A DNA stretch of 27,655 bases from positions 1 to 27,655 of the forward strand of contig CAKPGS010000018.1 in assembly GCA_934155165.1 (NCBI GenBank). Reading direction: 5' to 3'. The stretch comes from an uncultured Clostridia bacterium. GTDB taxonomy: Bacteria > Bacillota > Clostridia > TANB77 > CAG-508. Position numbers and translations under genes: made by a program. Positions within the stretch are counted from its first letter, which is position 1. Every line of letters starts with the position of its first letter. Positions 1-7,566 of the stretch are shown piece after piece. Under the pieces are notes generated by a model that was not told the origin of the DNA, ran no database searches, and saw only the letters and a program-made list of their open reading frames with translations.

Positions 1-284
1 CTATTAAATGATATTAATGCTTTATTATGAGTGTTCCTTCTAGTTTTATCTAAATTTTCACTTTTACGTGCCCAAGTCATTCTATCCATATTTCCTGCAT
101 TACGAACTAATTTGCATTGTTTCATAATGTCAACATGGTCATATTCATAAGCCAAATGTGCATAATATACTTGTTCTGTTCTCAATTCCCTATATTTCAT
201 CATATTATATATATCTGTTAATAAACTTGAATCTGCTTGTAAATATTGTTTTATTATATCTATATCAACATCTTCATTAATCAT
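1..284 (-). CDS. Hypothetical protein, C-terminally cut by window edge
   Basis: An open frame of 94 residues runs off the left edge of the window. The ATG at 282-284 follows a strong AGGAGGAG ribosome site. The product begins MINEDVDIDIIKQYLQ, is rich in Tyr, Met and charged residues, and has no signal peptide or membrane segment in the visible part. I do not recognise the family. It shares strand and accessory setting with the next two small genes but is separated from the next one by a terminator, so it probably has its own transcript. No function is proposed. Confidence 0.65.
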   Translation of the reverse strand, partial: MINEDVDIDIIKQYLQADSSLLTDIYNMMKYRELRTEQVYYAHLAYEYDHVDIMKQCKLVRNAGNMDRMTWARKSENLDKTRRNTHNKALISFN

Positions 285-321
285 AATTTCTCCTCCTACA
301 TATTTATTAAAACATAACTTA

Positions 322-357
322 TTAAAAAAGTAAATAGTCACCCAATTGGGTGACTAT
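322..357 (-). terminator. Intrinsic terminator of the 354-560 gene
   Basis: A perfect 12-bp inverted repeat (334-357, arm ATAGTCACCCAA) is followed on the minus strand by a T-rich run. The stem overlaps the stop codon of the upstream small gene. Confidence 0.85.
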
Positions 358-560
358 CTGCTATGTAACATTTGGCGAAAATACTTAGTTACACTCCGCC
401 ACAAGTCTAAATCAGAGCCTTTATAATTAAGAGCTGCCCCTGTTTTTTCAGCATGCTCTTTTGCAGCTTTTCTTAAGTTAGAAAGATCTAACTTTTCTTC
501 CTTAAGATTTGCAAGTGTAACATTTCTTTTTTCCATTTCCAATTTTTCAAATGTATCCAT
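354..560 (-). CDS. Small hypothetical charged protein with an in-frame CGG
   Basis: A 68-residue product starting MDTFEKLEMEKRNVTL, rich in Lys and Glu and probably helical, with no membrane segment. AAAGGAG precedes the ATG and a near-consensus promoter lies just upstream. I do not recognise the family. Codon 55 (396-398) is CGG followed by A, the same context as the three frameshift sites elsewhere in the window. Read in zero frame the protein continues 14 more residues to a TAG inside the terminator stem. Read with a +1 shift it ends W-G-V-stop at 389, giving 55 residues. Nothing in the sequence decides which is right. Codons such as CGC mark this gene as different from the chromosomal core genes. 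Confidence 0.7.
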   Translation of the reverse strand: MDTFEKLEMEKRNVTLANLKEEKLDLSNLRKAAKEHAEKTGAALNYKGSDLDLWRSVTKYFRQMLHSR

Positions 561-598
561 ATTTATACTCCTTTGTTCTTGACAACGGTTACATTTAC

Positions 599-627
599 AT
601 TATAGCATTTTTTAAAATTTTAGTCAA
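599..627 (-). promoter_or_regulatory. SigA-type promoter for the 354-560 gene
   Basis: Minus-strand TTGACT (622-627) and TATAAT (599-604) are separated by 17 bp. The AAAGGAG and ATG follow within about 40 bp. Confidence 0.85.
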
Positions 628-628
628 C

Positions 629-663
629 ATAATATTGTCGTTATTCTTTAAAGACAATATTAT
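629..663. repeat. 11-bp inverted repeat upstream of promoter (possible operator)
   Basis: Arms ATAATATTGTC (629-639) and its exact complement (653-663) are separated by 13 bp and sit directly upstream of the -35 box at 622-627. No T-run suited to a terminator follows. A repressor or activator site is possible but is inference only. Confidence 0.45.
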
Positions 664-672
664 TAAATATCA

Positions 673-708
673 AACAAAAAGAGTAGCTATTAGCTACTCC
701 CTTTGTTT
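673..708 (-). terminator. Intrinsic terminator of the 690-1277 gene
   Basis: Stem GAGTAGCTA/TAGCTACTC (681-699), followed on the minus strand by TTTTTG. The stem overlaps the gene's TAA stop, and flanking CAAACAAA/TTTGTTTG extends it. Confidence 0.85.
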
Positions 709-1277
709 GATTCTCTTAAAGAATCCAGTTTCTTAAAAAAATTTACAGTTTTTTCTGATGAATCTACTTCAAGAGTATTTTCTTTTATTTTATTGTAGAT
801 TTCATCTTTAACCCAATTTAGTTTAATTGCTATGTAGATTGCTTTATCAATTTTAGACCTAGTTGTACAAAATTTTTGGGCTAATTCTTCTTTTGATTTT
901 TTTTCTTCAATAAAAAGAAGCGTAATCTTCTGGGCTTCTTTTTTTGTAAATGGGAAATCCGCATATTCCCTTCTGAGTTTTCGTAACCATGCATATTTAT
1001 TTTCTGTTCTGTAACAACTTCCCGAATGCAAACGTGCATTGTAACATGTTTTTTCTTCCATTCTCTTTACAGTTGCATCATCTACTACGCCCCATATTAC
1101 CGCATTACTTAAAATTTTATAATAACAACTAACTGTAATTTGATAGTATTCAGTAATATATGGCCTGCTTATTCCATTATCTGTATTAGCATAAAATTCT
1201 GCAACTTCTTTTACAAATGCTCGCATCTGTCTCCGGTTTTTTGTTTTTTCCAAGTCACTATAATTTTTTCTTTTCAT
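690..1277 (-). CDS. Hypothetical protein, possible helix-turn-helix, accessory
   Basis: A 195-residue basic protein with a strong AGGAGG ribosome site and its own promoter and terminator. I do not recognise the family. The stretch SKEELAQKFCTTRSKIDKAI in the C-terminal half reads like a sigma-70 region-4 or helix-turn-helix segment, so a DNA-binding role is possible but unproven. Codon use (GCG, TCG, CGA, AAC-rich) differs from the core genes, which suggests acquisition. Codon 15 (1233-1235) is CGG followed by A, yet the long frame requires zero-frame reading; a +1 shift would stop after seven more residues. It is the clearest local counter-example to CGG acting only as a frameshift codon, unless the gene is a recent arrival that this host cannot express. 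Confidence 0.75.
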   Translation of the reverse strand: MKRKNYSDLEKTKNRRQMRAFVKEVAEFYANTDNGISRPYITEYYQITVSCYYKILSNAVIWGVVDDATVKRMEEKTCYNARLHSGSCYRTENKYAWLRKLRREYADFPFTKKEAQKITLLFIEEKKSKEELAQKFCTTRSKIDKAIYIAIKLNWVKDEIYNKIKENTLEVDSSEKTVNFFKKLDSLRESNKGSS

Positions 1278-1333
1278 ATGTATCCCTCCTATCTAAATTA
1301 TTATTCAAGGATTTTTACGTTACACTTGTATAC

Positions 1334-1362
1334 ATTGTACTATATTTTTTATTTTTTCTCAA
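1334..1362 (-). promoter_or_regulatory. SigA-type promoter for the 690-1277 gene
   Basis: Minus-strand TTGAGA (1357-1362) and TACAAT (1334-1339) are separated by 17 bp. The -35 box overlaps the stop codon (1359-1361) of the frame-corrected sigE. An imperfect palindrome centred on GTATAC (about 1321-1339) covers the -10 and could be an operator. Confidence 0.75.
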
Positions 1363-2091
1363 CTAGTTTTACTTAATATATCTTTTTTCATTTTTTTTAT
1401 TATCTTTTTTTCTAGTCTTGATATATAACTTTGTGATATTCCGTAACATATCTGCTACTTCTTTTTGTGTCTTTTCATCTCCCGTTATAAATCCAAATCT
1501 TAATTCCATTATATTTTTTTCTCTATTGTTTAATTTTTTAATAGATTCTCTTAGAAGTTTTCTATCTACTTCATCTTCTATATTTCTTGAGGTTATGTCT
1601 GAATCTGTTCCCAATATGTCTGATAGCAGTAATTCGTTTCCATCTCCATCTTGGTTTAGTGGTTCATCTATTGAAACTTCTCCTTTTATTCTATTACTTC
1701 TTCTTAAAAACATAAGTATTTCATTTTCTATACATCTCGAAGCATATGTTGCAAGTTTTATTTTTTTATCTAACCTAAATGTATTCACTCCTTTCATTAG
1801 TCCTATTGTTCCAATAGATATTAAATCTTCCAGACCTACCCCTGTGTTTTCAAATTTTTTTGCTATATACACAACTAATCTTAGGTTTCTCTCTACTAAA
1901 ATTTTTCTTGCTTCATCATCTCCTTTATCTAATAGTTTTAACATTTCTTCTTCTTCTTTTCCCTCTAATGGTGGTGGTAATGTTTGACTTCCTCCAACAT
2001 AAAATATTGGCATTTCTTCTACTTCTTCTTTATTTATGTATTTTACATATATAGTATTTACACTAGTTTTTAATAAGTTCAGAATGTTCAT
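1359..2091 (-). CDS. sigE: Pro-sigma-E sporulation factor, needs a +1 frameshift at CGG
   Basis: SigE, the first mother-cell sporulation sigma factor. The N-terminal pro-sequence ends near FYVGGSQTLPPPL, the expected SpoIIGA cleavage region. Conserved family blocks follow: RNLRLVVYIAKKFENTG, EDLISIGTIGLMK, ATYASRCIENEILMFLRR and ELLLSDILGTDSD. Region 4 then breaks. The zero frame reads DMLRNITKLYIKTRKK and stops at 1369. Skipping one base at CGG codon 217 (1441-1443) gives DMLGISQSYISRLEKK, the canonical -35-recognition helix, and a TGA at 1359-1361. The corrected product is 243 residues (B. subtilis SigE is about 239). The ATG overlaps the 3' end of spoIIGA by 29 bp, as in the usual operon. 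Either a programmed +1 shift, a mutation or a sequencing error is possible; the shared CGG context elsewhere favours the first. Confidence 0.9.
1441..1443 (-). other. Putative +1 frameshift site TTA-CGG-A in sigE
   Basis: The in-frame CGG is followed by A. Skipping the C restores Leu-Gly at the start of the recognition-helix turn (DML-GISQS), which is nearly invariant in SigE proteins. No homopolymer and no obvious stem-loop or internal ribosome site is nearby. Confidence 0.7.
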
Positions 2092-2992
2092 TATTTATCG
2101 TACCTCCATTCAATATTTCTAGACCTATAAGTCCATTGTATTCAGAATTTTTAAATAATTTTTTTTCAGAAATTCCTATTAAAATATTATTTATTTCTAT
2201 AATTTCTTCTTCATACTCAATTTTTACTATGTCTGGCTTAAATGCAATTATTAATCCATGTTCTTTTCCTAATGAAGAAAATGGTACAATTTTTAATTTA
2301 GAAATGTATTTATTAATCTTTTCATCTTTTGTGTTAAATTCACCTCCTAAAATTTTATGCATATTTTTTATTAACTTTTCTGGCAGAAGTTTTTCTGCAA
2401 TTTCTATATCTATAATTGCTACTGGTTTTCTCGTAATTGGATCTTTTAACATATTTCCTGTATCTAACATTGCTTTTACAATTTCTTCTCTTTCATCAAG
2501 TTTAACTTTCATAATACAATTCATTTCTGATTTTGTTATTTTTTTCTTTATTATTTTAAATACTATATTTACTAATATGAATCCTAATATAGCCCCCAGT
2601 AATATTGTTGTTGTGGCATATCTTCCAACATATACTCCATTTTTTATTAATATATTTTGTGGTTTTACAAAATATATTGTTGCTATTGCTGCACCCCCAA
2701 AGGCAAAAGATACTAAATAAAATGTTAGAATTTCTTTTAAGTGTGTTTTTACTTTTTTAGAATTAAATGCTATATATGTCATTGCAATAGATAGCAATAT
2801 TTTCATAAAAATTCCAAATAAAGATTTTAAGTTTGTAATATATGTTACAACAACATAAACACTACCTAATATACTAGCCATAAATAATCTTGCATATGAT
2901 ATTTTTTCTCGTAGAACTAAGCCTGTAGATAGTAGGATTATAAAATTCATTATTATATTTTCTAAAAAAATTACATCTATGTATACAGTCAT
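2063..2992 (-). CDS. spoIIGA: SpoIIGA, pro-sigma-E processing aspartic protease
   Basis: A 309-residue membrane protease that cleaves the pro-sequence from SigE at the forespore septum. Roughly the first 150 residues form about five hydrophobic segments. The C-terminal protease domain carries the catalytic Asp motif MLDTGN (Asp177) and the conserved blocks VPFSSLGKE and YNGLIGLEIL. The start is the ATG at 2990-2992 behind AAGGAA. The gene overlaps sigE, as usual, and is fully intact, so the protease has been maintained although sigE carries a frame break. That favours sigE being functional rather than a decayed pseudogene. It is separated from ftsZ by a strong terminator. Confidence 0.95.
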   Translation of the reverse strand: MTVYIDVIFLENIIMNFIILLSTGLVLREKISYARLFMASILGSVYVVVTYITNLKSLFGIFMKILLSIAMTYIAFNSKKVKTHLKEILTFYLVSFAFGGAAIATIYFVKPQNILIKNGVYVGRYATTTILLGAILGFILVNIVFKIIKKKITKSEMNCIMKVKLDEREEIVKAMLDTGNMLKDPITRKPVAIIDIEIAEKLLPEKLIKNMHKILGGEFNTKDEKINKYISKLKIVPFSSLGKEHGLIIAFKPDIVKIEYEEEIIEINNILIGISEKKLFKNSEYNGLIGLEILNGGTINNEHSELIKN

Positions 2993-3128
2993 TTTAATTC
3001 CTTAAACTTATAAATTATCTTTTGGCGAACATAGAAGTTCGCTAGCTAATTGCTAAAGATAGCATATTGTATTTTCAGAAGGTATTTTATAATTTTATTT
3101 TTTAAAAGTCTGTCATTTCTTAGTGGCG

Positions 3129-3170
3129 AAAAAAAGAAATAATCTACAAAAGTAGATTATTTCTTTTTTT
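3129..3170. terminator. Bidirectional intrinsic terminator after ftsZ
   Basis: Long stem with arms AAAGAAATAATCTAC and its complement, loop AAAA, A-run on one side and T-run on the other. It should end ftsZ transcripts and separates the division genes from spoIIGA-sigE. Confidence 0.9.
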
Positions 3171-3188
3171 ATTTTTCTATATTTGATT

Positions 3189-4304
3189 TTATTTTTGTTT
3201 TTTTCTTAAAAAAGATGGAATATCTAAGTCATTTGATGATGAATTATCTACACTGGCTGGTATAGAACTTATTTTTTCATTCCAAGCTTTTGAAACTATT
3301 TTTTCTCCAAGTTTTGCATCTTTCTTTTCGAATTCTGTTGCTATAACAGTTATAACTATTTCATCATGTAGATTTTCATCTATTACAGCACCAAAAATTA
3401 TATTTGCTTCTGGATCTACACTTCTTTGTACCAATTCAGCAGCTGTATTAACTTCTTGTAATCCTAAATCTGTTCCACCTGTAATATTTATTATAACTCC
3501 TCTAGCTCCTTCAATAGATGTTTCTAATAATGGACTTTCTGTAGCTTGTTTTGCTGCATCTTCTGCTCTATTTTCTCCTGATGCTCTACCAATTCCCATA
3601 TGAGCAACACCAGAATTTAACATTATTGTTTTTACATCTGCAAAGTCTAAGTTTACTAATCCTGTAACAGCTATTAAGTCTGATATACCTTGTACACCTT
3701 GTCTTAATACATCATCTGCCATTTGAAAAGCTTCCATAATAGATGTTTTTCTATCTATTATTTGTAATAATTTATCATTTGGAATTATTACTAAAGTATC
3801 TACTTTATTTTTTAAGCTTTCAATTCCTCTATCTGCTTGTGATAATCTTTTCTTTCCTTCAAATGTAAATGGTTTTGTTACAACACCTATTGTAAGTATT
3901 CCCATTTCTTTTGCTATTCCTGCTACCATTGGTGCAGCACCTGTTCCAGTTCCTCCACCCATTCCAGCAGTAACAAATACCATATCTGCTCCTCTTAAAG
4001 CTTCTTCTATTTCTGATTTGTTTTCTTCTGCTGCTTGAGCTCCAATATCAGGATTTGCTCCAGCTCCTAAACCTTTTGTTATTTTTTCTCCTATTTGAAT
4101 TTTAGTTCCTGCTTGAGACTTTTTTACAAGTTGTTGTTTATCTGTATTTACTGCTATAAATTCTACTCCTTTAATTCCAGATTCAATCATTCTATCTACA
4201 GCATTATTTCCAGCTCCACCAACACCAACAACTTTTATTACAGCAGCTCCATCAGTTGGTCTTTCAATATCCATGTTATTGTTTGTATTTTCAAATTCCA
4301 TCAT
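3189..4304 (-). CDS. ftsZ: Cell division GTPase FtsZ
   Basis: A tubulin-like GTPase that polymerises into the Z-ring at mid-cell. The signature GGGTGTG lies at residues 116-122. The nucleotide-binding VGVGGAGNNAVDRM is near the N-terminus, and the T7-loop block NLDFADVK is near residue 217. The 371-residue product ends with the conserved tail DIPSFLRKKQK, which binds FtsA and other partners, after a short variable linker. Two adjacent ATGs are possible; GGGAGG lies 8 nt before the first. ftsA is 46 bp upstream on the same strand, so the two are probably co-transcribed and end at the 3129-3170 terminator. Confidence 0.98.
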   Translation of the reverse strand: MMEFENTNNNMDIERPTDGAAVIKVVGVGGAGNNAVDRMIESGIKGVEFIAVNTDKQQLVKKSQAGTKIQIGEKITKGLGAGANPDIGAQAAEENKSEIEEALRGADMVFVTAGMGGGTGTGAAPMVAGIAKEMGILTIGVVTKPFTFEGKKRLSQADRGIESLKNKVDTLVIIPNDKLLQIIDRKTSIMEAFQMADDVLRQGVQGISDLIAVTGLVNLDFADVKTIMLNSGVAHMGIGRASGENRAEDAAKQATESPLLETSIEGARGVIINITGGTDLGLQEVNTAAELVQRSVDPEANIIFGAVIDENLHDEIVITVIATEFEKKDAKLGEKIVSKAWNEKISSIPASVDNSSSNDLDIPSFLRKKQK

Positions 4305-4350
4305 AAAATTTTCCTCCCTAATTTTCCTTTCCTAAATAAAATCAAACATT

Positions 4351-5580
4351 TTATGTATAAAAAAATTCTTTTATTTTTCCAAAAATATTTTTTAAAAAGC
4401 CTTCATCTCCCTCAGTATCAATACTACTTGAAACACTTTTGGTAAATGGCTTTGAAGCAATATATCTTACTAATGCATATGAAGTTCTATAAACAGGTTT
4501 TACTGTACTTATTAATCTACCTGTTGCCATTTTAACTGGTATATTTAATATTATTTTACCTGCAACATCACTTTTATTAATATTGCTTATGCCTTGGCCT
4601 GTTAATATAACATTATTAACTCGTGGTTTAATATTTTGAAGTGTTATATCTTTGTTAACCAATGAAAATATTTCTTCAATTCTTGCTTCCATAATTTCTA
4701 TTAATTCTGAACTTTTTATTGTTTTATTTCTGTTTTCTCCTCTAACTGTGTTTAGTAAAATATCATTATCATTATCTATAAAAGATTTTAAAGCAAGACC
4801 ATATTGTCTTTTTAACTTTTCAGCTTCCTCCTCAGATATATTAAGTACTAATGCTATATCATTAGTAATATTATCTCCTCCAAGTGGAACTGTATTTGTA
4901 TAAACAAATGAAGATCCTTCAAATATTCCTATTTCTGTATTTCCTGCTCCAATGTCAAGAATCATAACATTATCATTTAACTCATTAACATCTAAAATTA
5001 AATTTCTTTCTGCTAATGTAACTGGCACTAAACCATTTATATCTAGTCCAACTTTTTTAAATATAGAAACTAATTTTTTTATGTAATCTTTATCAGCTAA
5101 AATTATTTGTGCCTTTAATGTAAATGAACTACTTAAATTTCCTATTGGATCTTCTGTAATTTTCCCATTATCTAAAATAAATTTATCTGGTACTATATCA
5201 ATTAAAGATTGATTTTCAGGCATTTCGATGTCTTTAACTTGCATTATTGCTAATTGTACATCTTTTGAGGATATTCCAGCATATTTATCTTTTACATCTT
5301 TTGTTATACTGTTTTGAACTACTGTTACATACTTACCTGGTATTGTAATATAAGAAGAATTAATCTTAAATCCTGTTTCAGCTTCTGCTTCATCAATTAC
5401 ACTTGCTATACTTTTTGCAACTTCATCTTCGTTAATTATTTTACTCTTTTTTATTCCAGAGCATTTCTTTGAGCAATTACAAATAATTTCAATTTGATTA
5501 AAATTATTTACCTCTCCAATAACAACTGAAACCTTGGAAGTCCCTATATCCATACCGACTATAATATCACCTATTGCCAA
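4351..5580 (-). CDS. ftsA: Actin-like divisome protein FtsA
   Basis: An actin-fold ATPase that tethers FtsZ to the membrane. The start is VGMDIGTSKVSVVIGE (phosphate 1). Phosphate 2 appears as VMILDIGAGNTEIGIF, and ILTGQGISN matches the adenosine motif. The C-terminal EGFLKNIFGKIKEFFYT is the membrane-targeting amphipathic helix. A longer frame begins at a TTG at 5595, but that TTG lies inside the GGAGGAG ribosome site. The TTG at 5578-5580, 6 nt after it, is the better start and gives 409 residues. It is followed by ftsZ. A promoter-like region with phased A-tracts lies upstream. Confidence 0.96.
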   Translation of the reverse strand: MAIGDIIVGMDIGTSKVSVVIGEVNNFNQIEIICNCSKKCSGIKKSKIINEDEVAKSIASVIDEAEAETGFKINSSYITIPGKYVTVVQNSITKDVKDKYAGISSKDVQLAIMQVKDIEMPENQSLIDIVPDKFILDNGKITEDPIGNLSSSFTLKAQIILADKDYIKKLVSIFKKVGLDINGLVPVTLAERNLILDVNELNDNVMILDIGAGNTEIGIFEGSSFVYTNTVPLGGDNITNDIALVLNISEEEAEKLKRQYGLALKSFIDNDNDILLNTVRGENRNKTIKSSELIEIMEARIEEIFSLVNKDITLQNIKPRVNNVILTGQGISNINKSDVAGKIILNIPVKMATGRLISTVKPVYRTSYALVRYIASKPFTKSVSSSIDTEGDEGFLKNIFGKIKEFFYT

Positions 5581-5619
5581 GACTTTCTCCTCCAATTTTT
5601 ATGTTTTAAATTTTCGTGA

Positions 5620-5700
5620 TTAGAATATTATATTTTTTGACAAAAGTCAATAGATTTTGTAATATTTTTGTAATATTTTTGTAATGATGTCGTAATATTA
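5620..5700 (-). promoter_or_regulatory. Phased A-tract repeats and palindrome upstream of ftsA
   Basis: On the minus strand ATTACAAAA recurs at 11-bp intervals (three good copies, about 5652-5690, with decayed copies further out), followed by the palindrome TTGACTTTTGTCAA (5637-5650) and a TATAAT-like box. The helical phasing suggests an UP element or curved DNA in front of the ftsA promoter. The -35/-10 spacing is not ideal, so the exact promoter is uncertain. Confidence 0.5.
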
Positions 5701-5730
5701 TTTCGTAATTATTGATATATCAACGTTTTT

Positions 5731-6123
5731 CTATTCTTCAATACTCTTTATTACTGCTTTTGCTTTATTTACAATTCTCTTATCTGTCCATTTATCAATT
5801 AATATCCTTCTAATAATTGATAAATTTGTAAACATTCTTCCTACAAAAACAACAATAGCTGCTAAATAAATATCAACATTTAATCTTTCTCCTAAATAAG
5901 TTAATAATATTGCAAGAATTGCATTTCCGAAAAAACCAGATACAAATATTTTCATATCAAAATTTTTTTTCACAACTCCAACAAAAGCTCCAAAAACAGA
6001 ATCTAATGCAGCAATAATAGCTACAGCTAAATAGCCTGAAAATGTATATGGGATAATTGGTGCATTTATTCCTAATATTGCCCCAATTACACAACCTATT
6101 AAAATAGCAATTATTATTATCAT
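5731..6123 (-). CDS. sbp: Small basic protein family membrane protein (DUF1290)
   Basis: A 130-residue hydrophobic protein of the Sbp/DUF1290 family found between the division genes in many Firmicutes. Four hydrophobic stretches are visible (IIIIAILIGCVIGAILG, YLAVAIIAALDSVFGAFVG, FGNAILAILLTYLG, LAAIVVFVGRMFTNLS) and a basic, charged C-terminus. The family is associated with divisome genes, but its biochemical role is not established. The ATG at 6121-6123 lies 7 nt after GGGAGG and is preferred over an upstream TTG in the same frame. The ribosome site overlaps the end of the preceding DUF881 gene, so translation is probably coupled. Confidence 0.9.
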   Translation of the reverse strand: MIIIIAILIGCVIGAILGINAPIIPYTFSGYLAVAIIAALDSVFGAFVGVVKKNFDMKIFVSGFFGNAILAILLTYLGERLNVDIYLAAIVVFVGRMFTNLSIIRRILIDKWTDKRIVNKAKAVIKSIEE

Positions 6124-6139
6124 TTTCTTACCTCCCAAA

Positions 6140-6826
6140 TTAATCAAGTTTTATCGTTTTTAATTTTATTTCTTCATTATACTTAGAAATTTTAATATTT
6201 TTTTCTTGTGCTATTGAAATATCTTTTCCTTTACTTTTTATTGTGTCAGCATATCCGCCTTTTGCACTTAATCCACTCATTAAATATTGTTCATTTCCAA
6301 TTACTTTTATTTCATATGGATTGCTTGTTCTATTTCCATTAATTATTATGTATGAATTTACATCTACAATTTCTGTTAAATTTATAATACGTTCATTATT
6401 TATGCTAATCGCTTCTGCCCCAGCAAGTTTAAGTTCATTCACTAATCTAAGCAAATCCTCTGCTAGTATTCTTTCATCTCCATCTTTTAAATTTATTATT
6501 ATTCCCTCTCCTTCAACATCAGTTGTTCCTAAAGTTGTTCTTGCTTGTGAAAGTTCAGCATTAAGTAGCTCTGCGGTTTCTTCTTTATTTGCTGTTTTTT
6601 CTTTATACTCATTTATTTTTTTCTTATCTTCATCAATTTTACTTTGAGTTTCTTCATATTTTTGCTTCCATAAATCAGCCTGTTCCGTTAGTTCATCTTC
6701 TCTCATATTTTCTATAAGAGTTATATCCGTTTCCTTAACAGTTCTTAACTGAACTGTCATAACAAATGCAAAAATAATGCATATTATACTTATTGTAACA
6801 GCAATAATGGTATATTCCTTTTTCAA
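6140..6826 (-). CDS. DUF881 family membrane-anchored protein (second copy)
   Basis: One N-terminal membrane segment (about residues 5-25), a coiled coil (about 40-95), then the conserved DUF881 domain with VNELKLAGAEAISINNERIIN and NPYEIKVIGN. Family members (YlxW/YlxX-like) sit beside sbp and ftsQ; they are extracytoplasmic and of unknown role in division or sporulation. A GTG nine bases upstream is in frame, but AGAGGTG spaced 6 nt from the TTG at 6824-6826 makes that TTG the likely start (228 residues). It is paralogous to the next gene upstream, a tandem duplication typical of Clostridia. Confidence 0.9.
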   Translation of the reverse strand: MKKEYTIIAVTISIICIIFAFVMTVQLRTVKETDITLIENMREDELTEQADLWKQKYEETQSKIDEDKKKINEYKEKTANKEETAELLNAELSQARTTLGTTDVEGEGIIINLKDGDERILAEDLLRLVNELKLAGAEAISINNERIINLTEIVDVNSYIIINGNRTSNPYEIKVIGNEQYLMSGLSAKGGYADTIKSKGKDISIAQEKNIKISKYNEEIKLKTIKLD

Positions 6827-6843
6827 TTTATTCACCTCTTAAC

Positions 6844-7566
6844 TTACTTTGTATCTTTTAAATATTTAAAATTAATTGCCCCATTATATTTTTGTATTGT
6901 AATGTTATTAGATTTTTTTATATTTGAAACTATTCCAGAATCATTCAATAATTTAATATATCCACCCGGTCTATTTAAAGCCTCATACAAAGTTTCAGAT
7001 TCTCCAATAGCTCTTATTATAAATGGAGCTCCGACCTTTTCACCATTTATTTGTGCCACATTTCCTGCACAAGTAATAGATGTTGTATTTATAATACGTT
7101 CTCCATTTATGCTTATTGCTTCAGCACCAGCATTCTTTAGTTCATTAACAACACTCAAAATATCAATATCATGCACAACATAATAGCTTATATCATTTGT
7201 AGCAGTTTCTGTTGTAATATCTTGATTATCTTTTAAAGTTATTTCTACTCCTTCACCATTTACATCTGTTAGTCCTAATACTGTGTTTGCAACTTTAATT
7301 TCTTTTTCATTATTCTTAGAAGTTTCATCATTTTCTGTTGCTTTTGCTCTTTGTTTTTCTAATTCCTTTTCAACTTTTCCAAGTTCTTCTGATGCATTAT
7401 CTGATTTTTCCTTCCATTTAAGAACTTCATTTCTCAAAGAATCCTCAGAAAAGGTTGCATTAGTTTCAATACCAAAATTTTTAATTGTTTTTACTTGCAC
7501 AATAATAGCTGCAGTAAGTACCAAACATACAATTCCAAGAACAATTCCAATTTTTTTCTTATTCAA
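6844..7566 (-). CDS. DUF881 family membrane-anchored protein (first copy)
   Basis: 240 residues: an N-terminal membrane anchor (GIVLGIVCLVLTAAIIVQV), a Glu/Lys-rich coiled coil (about 45-95) and a C-terminal DUF881 domain with VNELKNAGAEAISINGERIIN and APFIIRAIG. Its closest relative here is the following gene; the shared core motif is almost identical. The TTG start overlaps the last 8 bp of ftsQ (TTGAATAA), with GGGAGG 9 nt upstream, so it is translationally coupled to ftsQ. Its function is unknown. Confidence 0.9.
   Translation of the reverse strand: MNKKKIGIVLGIVCLVLTAAIIVQVKTIKNFGIETNATFSEDSLRNEVLKWKEKSDNASEELGKVEKELEKQRAKATENDETSKNNEKEIKVANTVLGLTDVNGEGVEITLKDNQDITTETATNDISYYVVHDIDILSVVNELKNAGAEAISINGERIINTTSITCAGNVAQINGEKVGAPFIIRAIGESETLYEALNRPGGYIKLLNDSGIVSNIKKSNNITIQKYNGAINFKYLKDTK

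Noticed and set aside
551..736. Plus-strand ORF MYPYLYSFV and similar plus-strand hydrophobic ORFs
   Set aside because: They are antisense shadows of minus-strand genes or intergenic DNA and lack ribosome sites; Phe/Ile/Leu-rich composition is typical of reversed AT-rich coding sequence.
2993..3128. Spo0A boxes ahead of spoIIGA
   Set aside because: TTCGCCA occurs twice but differs from the TTCGACA box; no clear -35/-10 was found, so I do not annotate it.
5581..5595. Longer FtsA starting at TTG 5595
   Set aside because: The extra codons include the GGAGGAG ribosome site itself.
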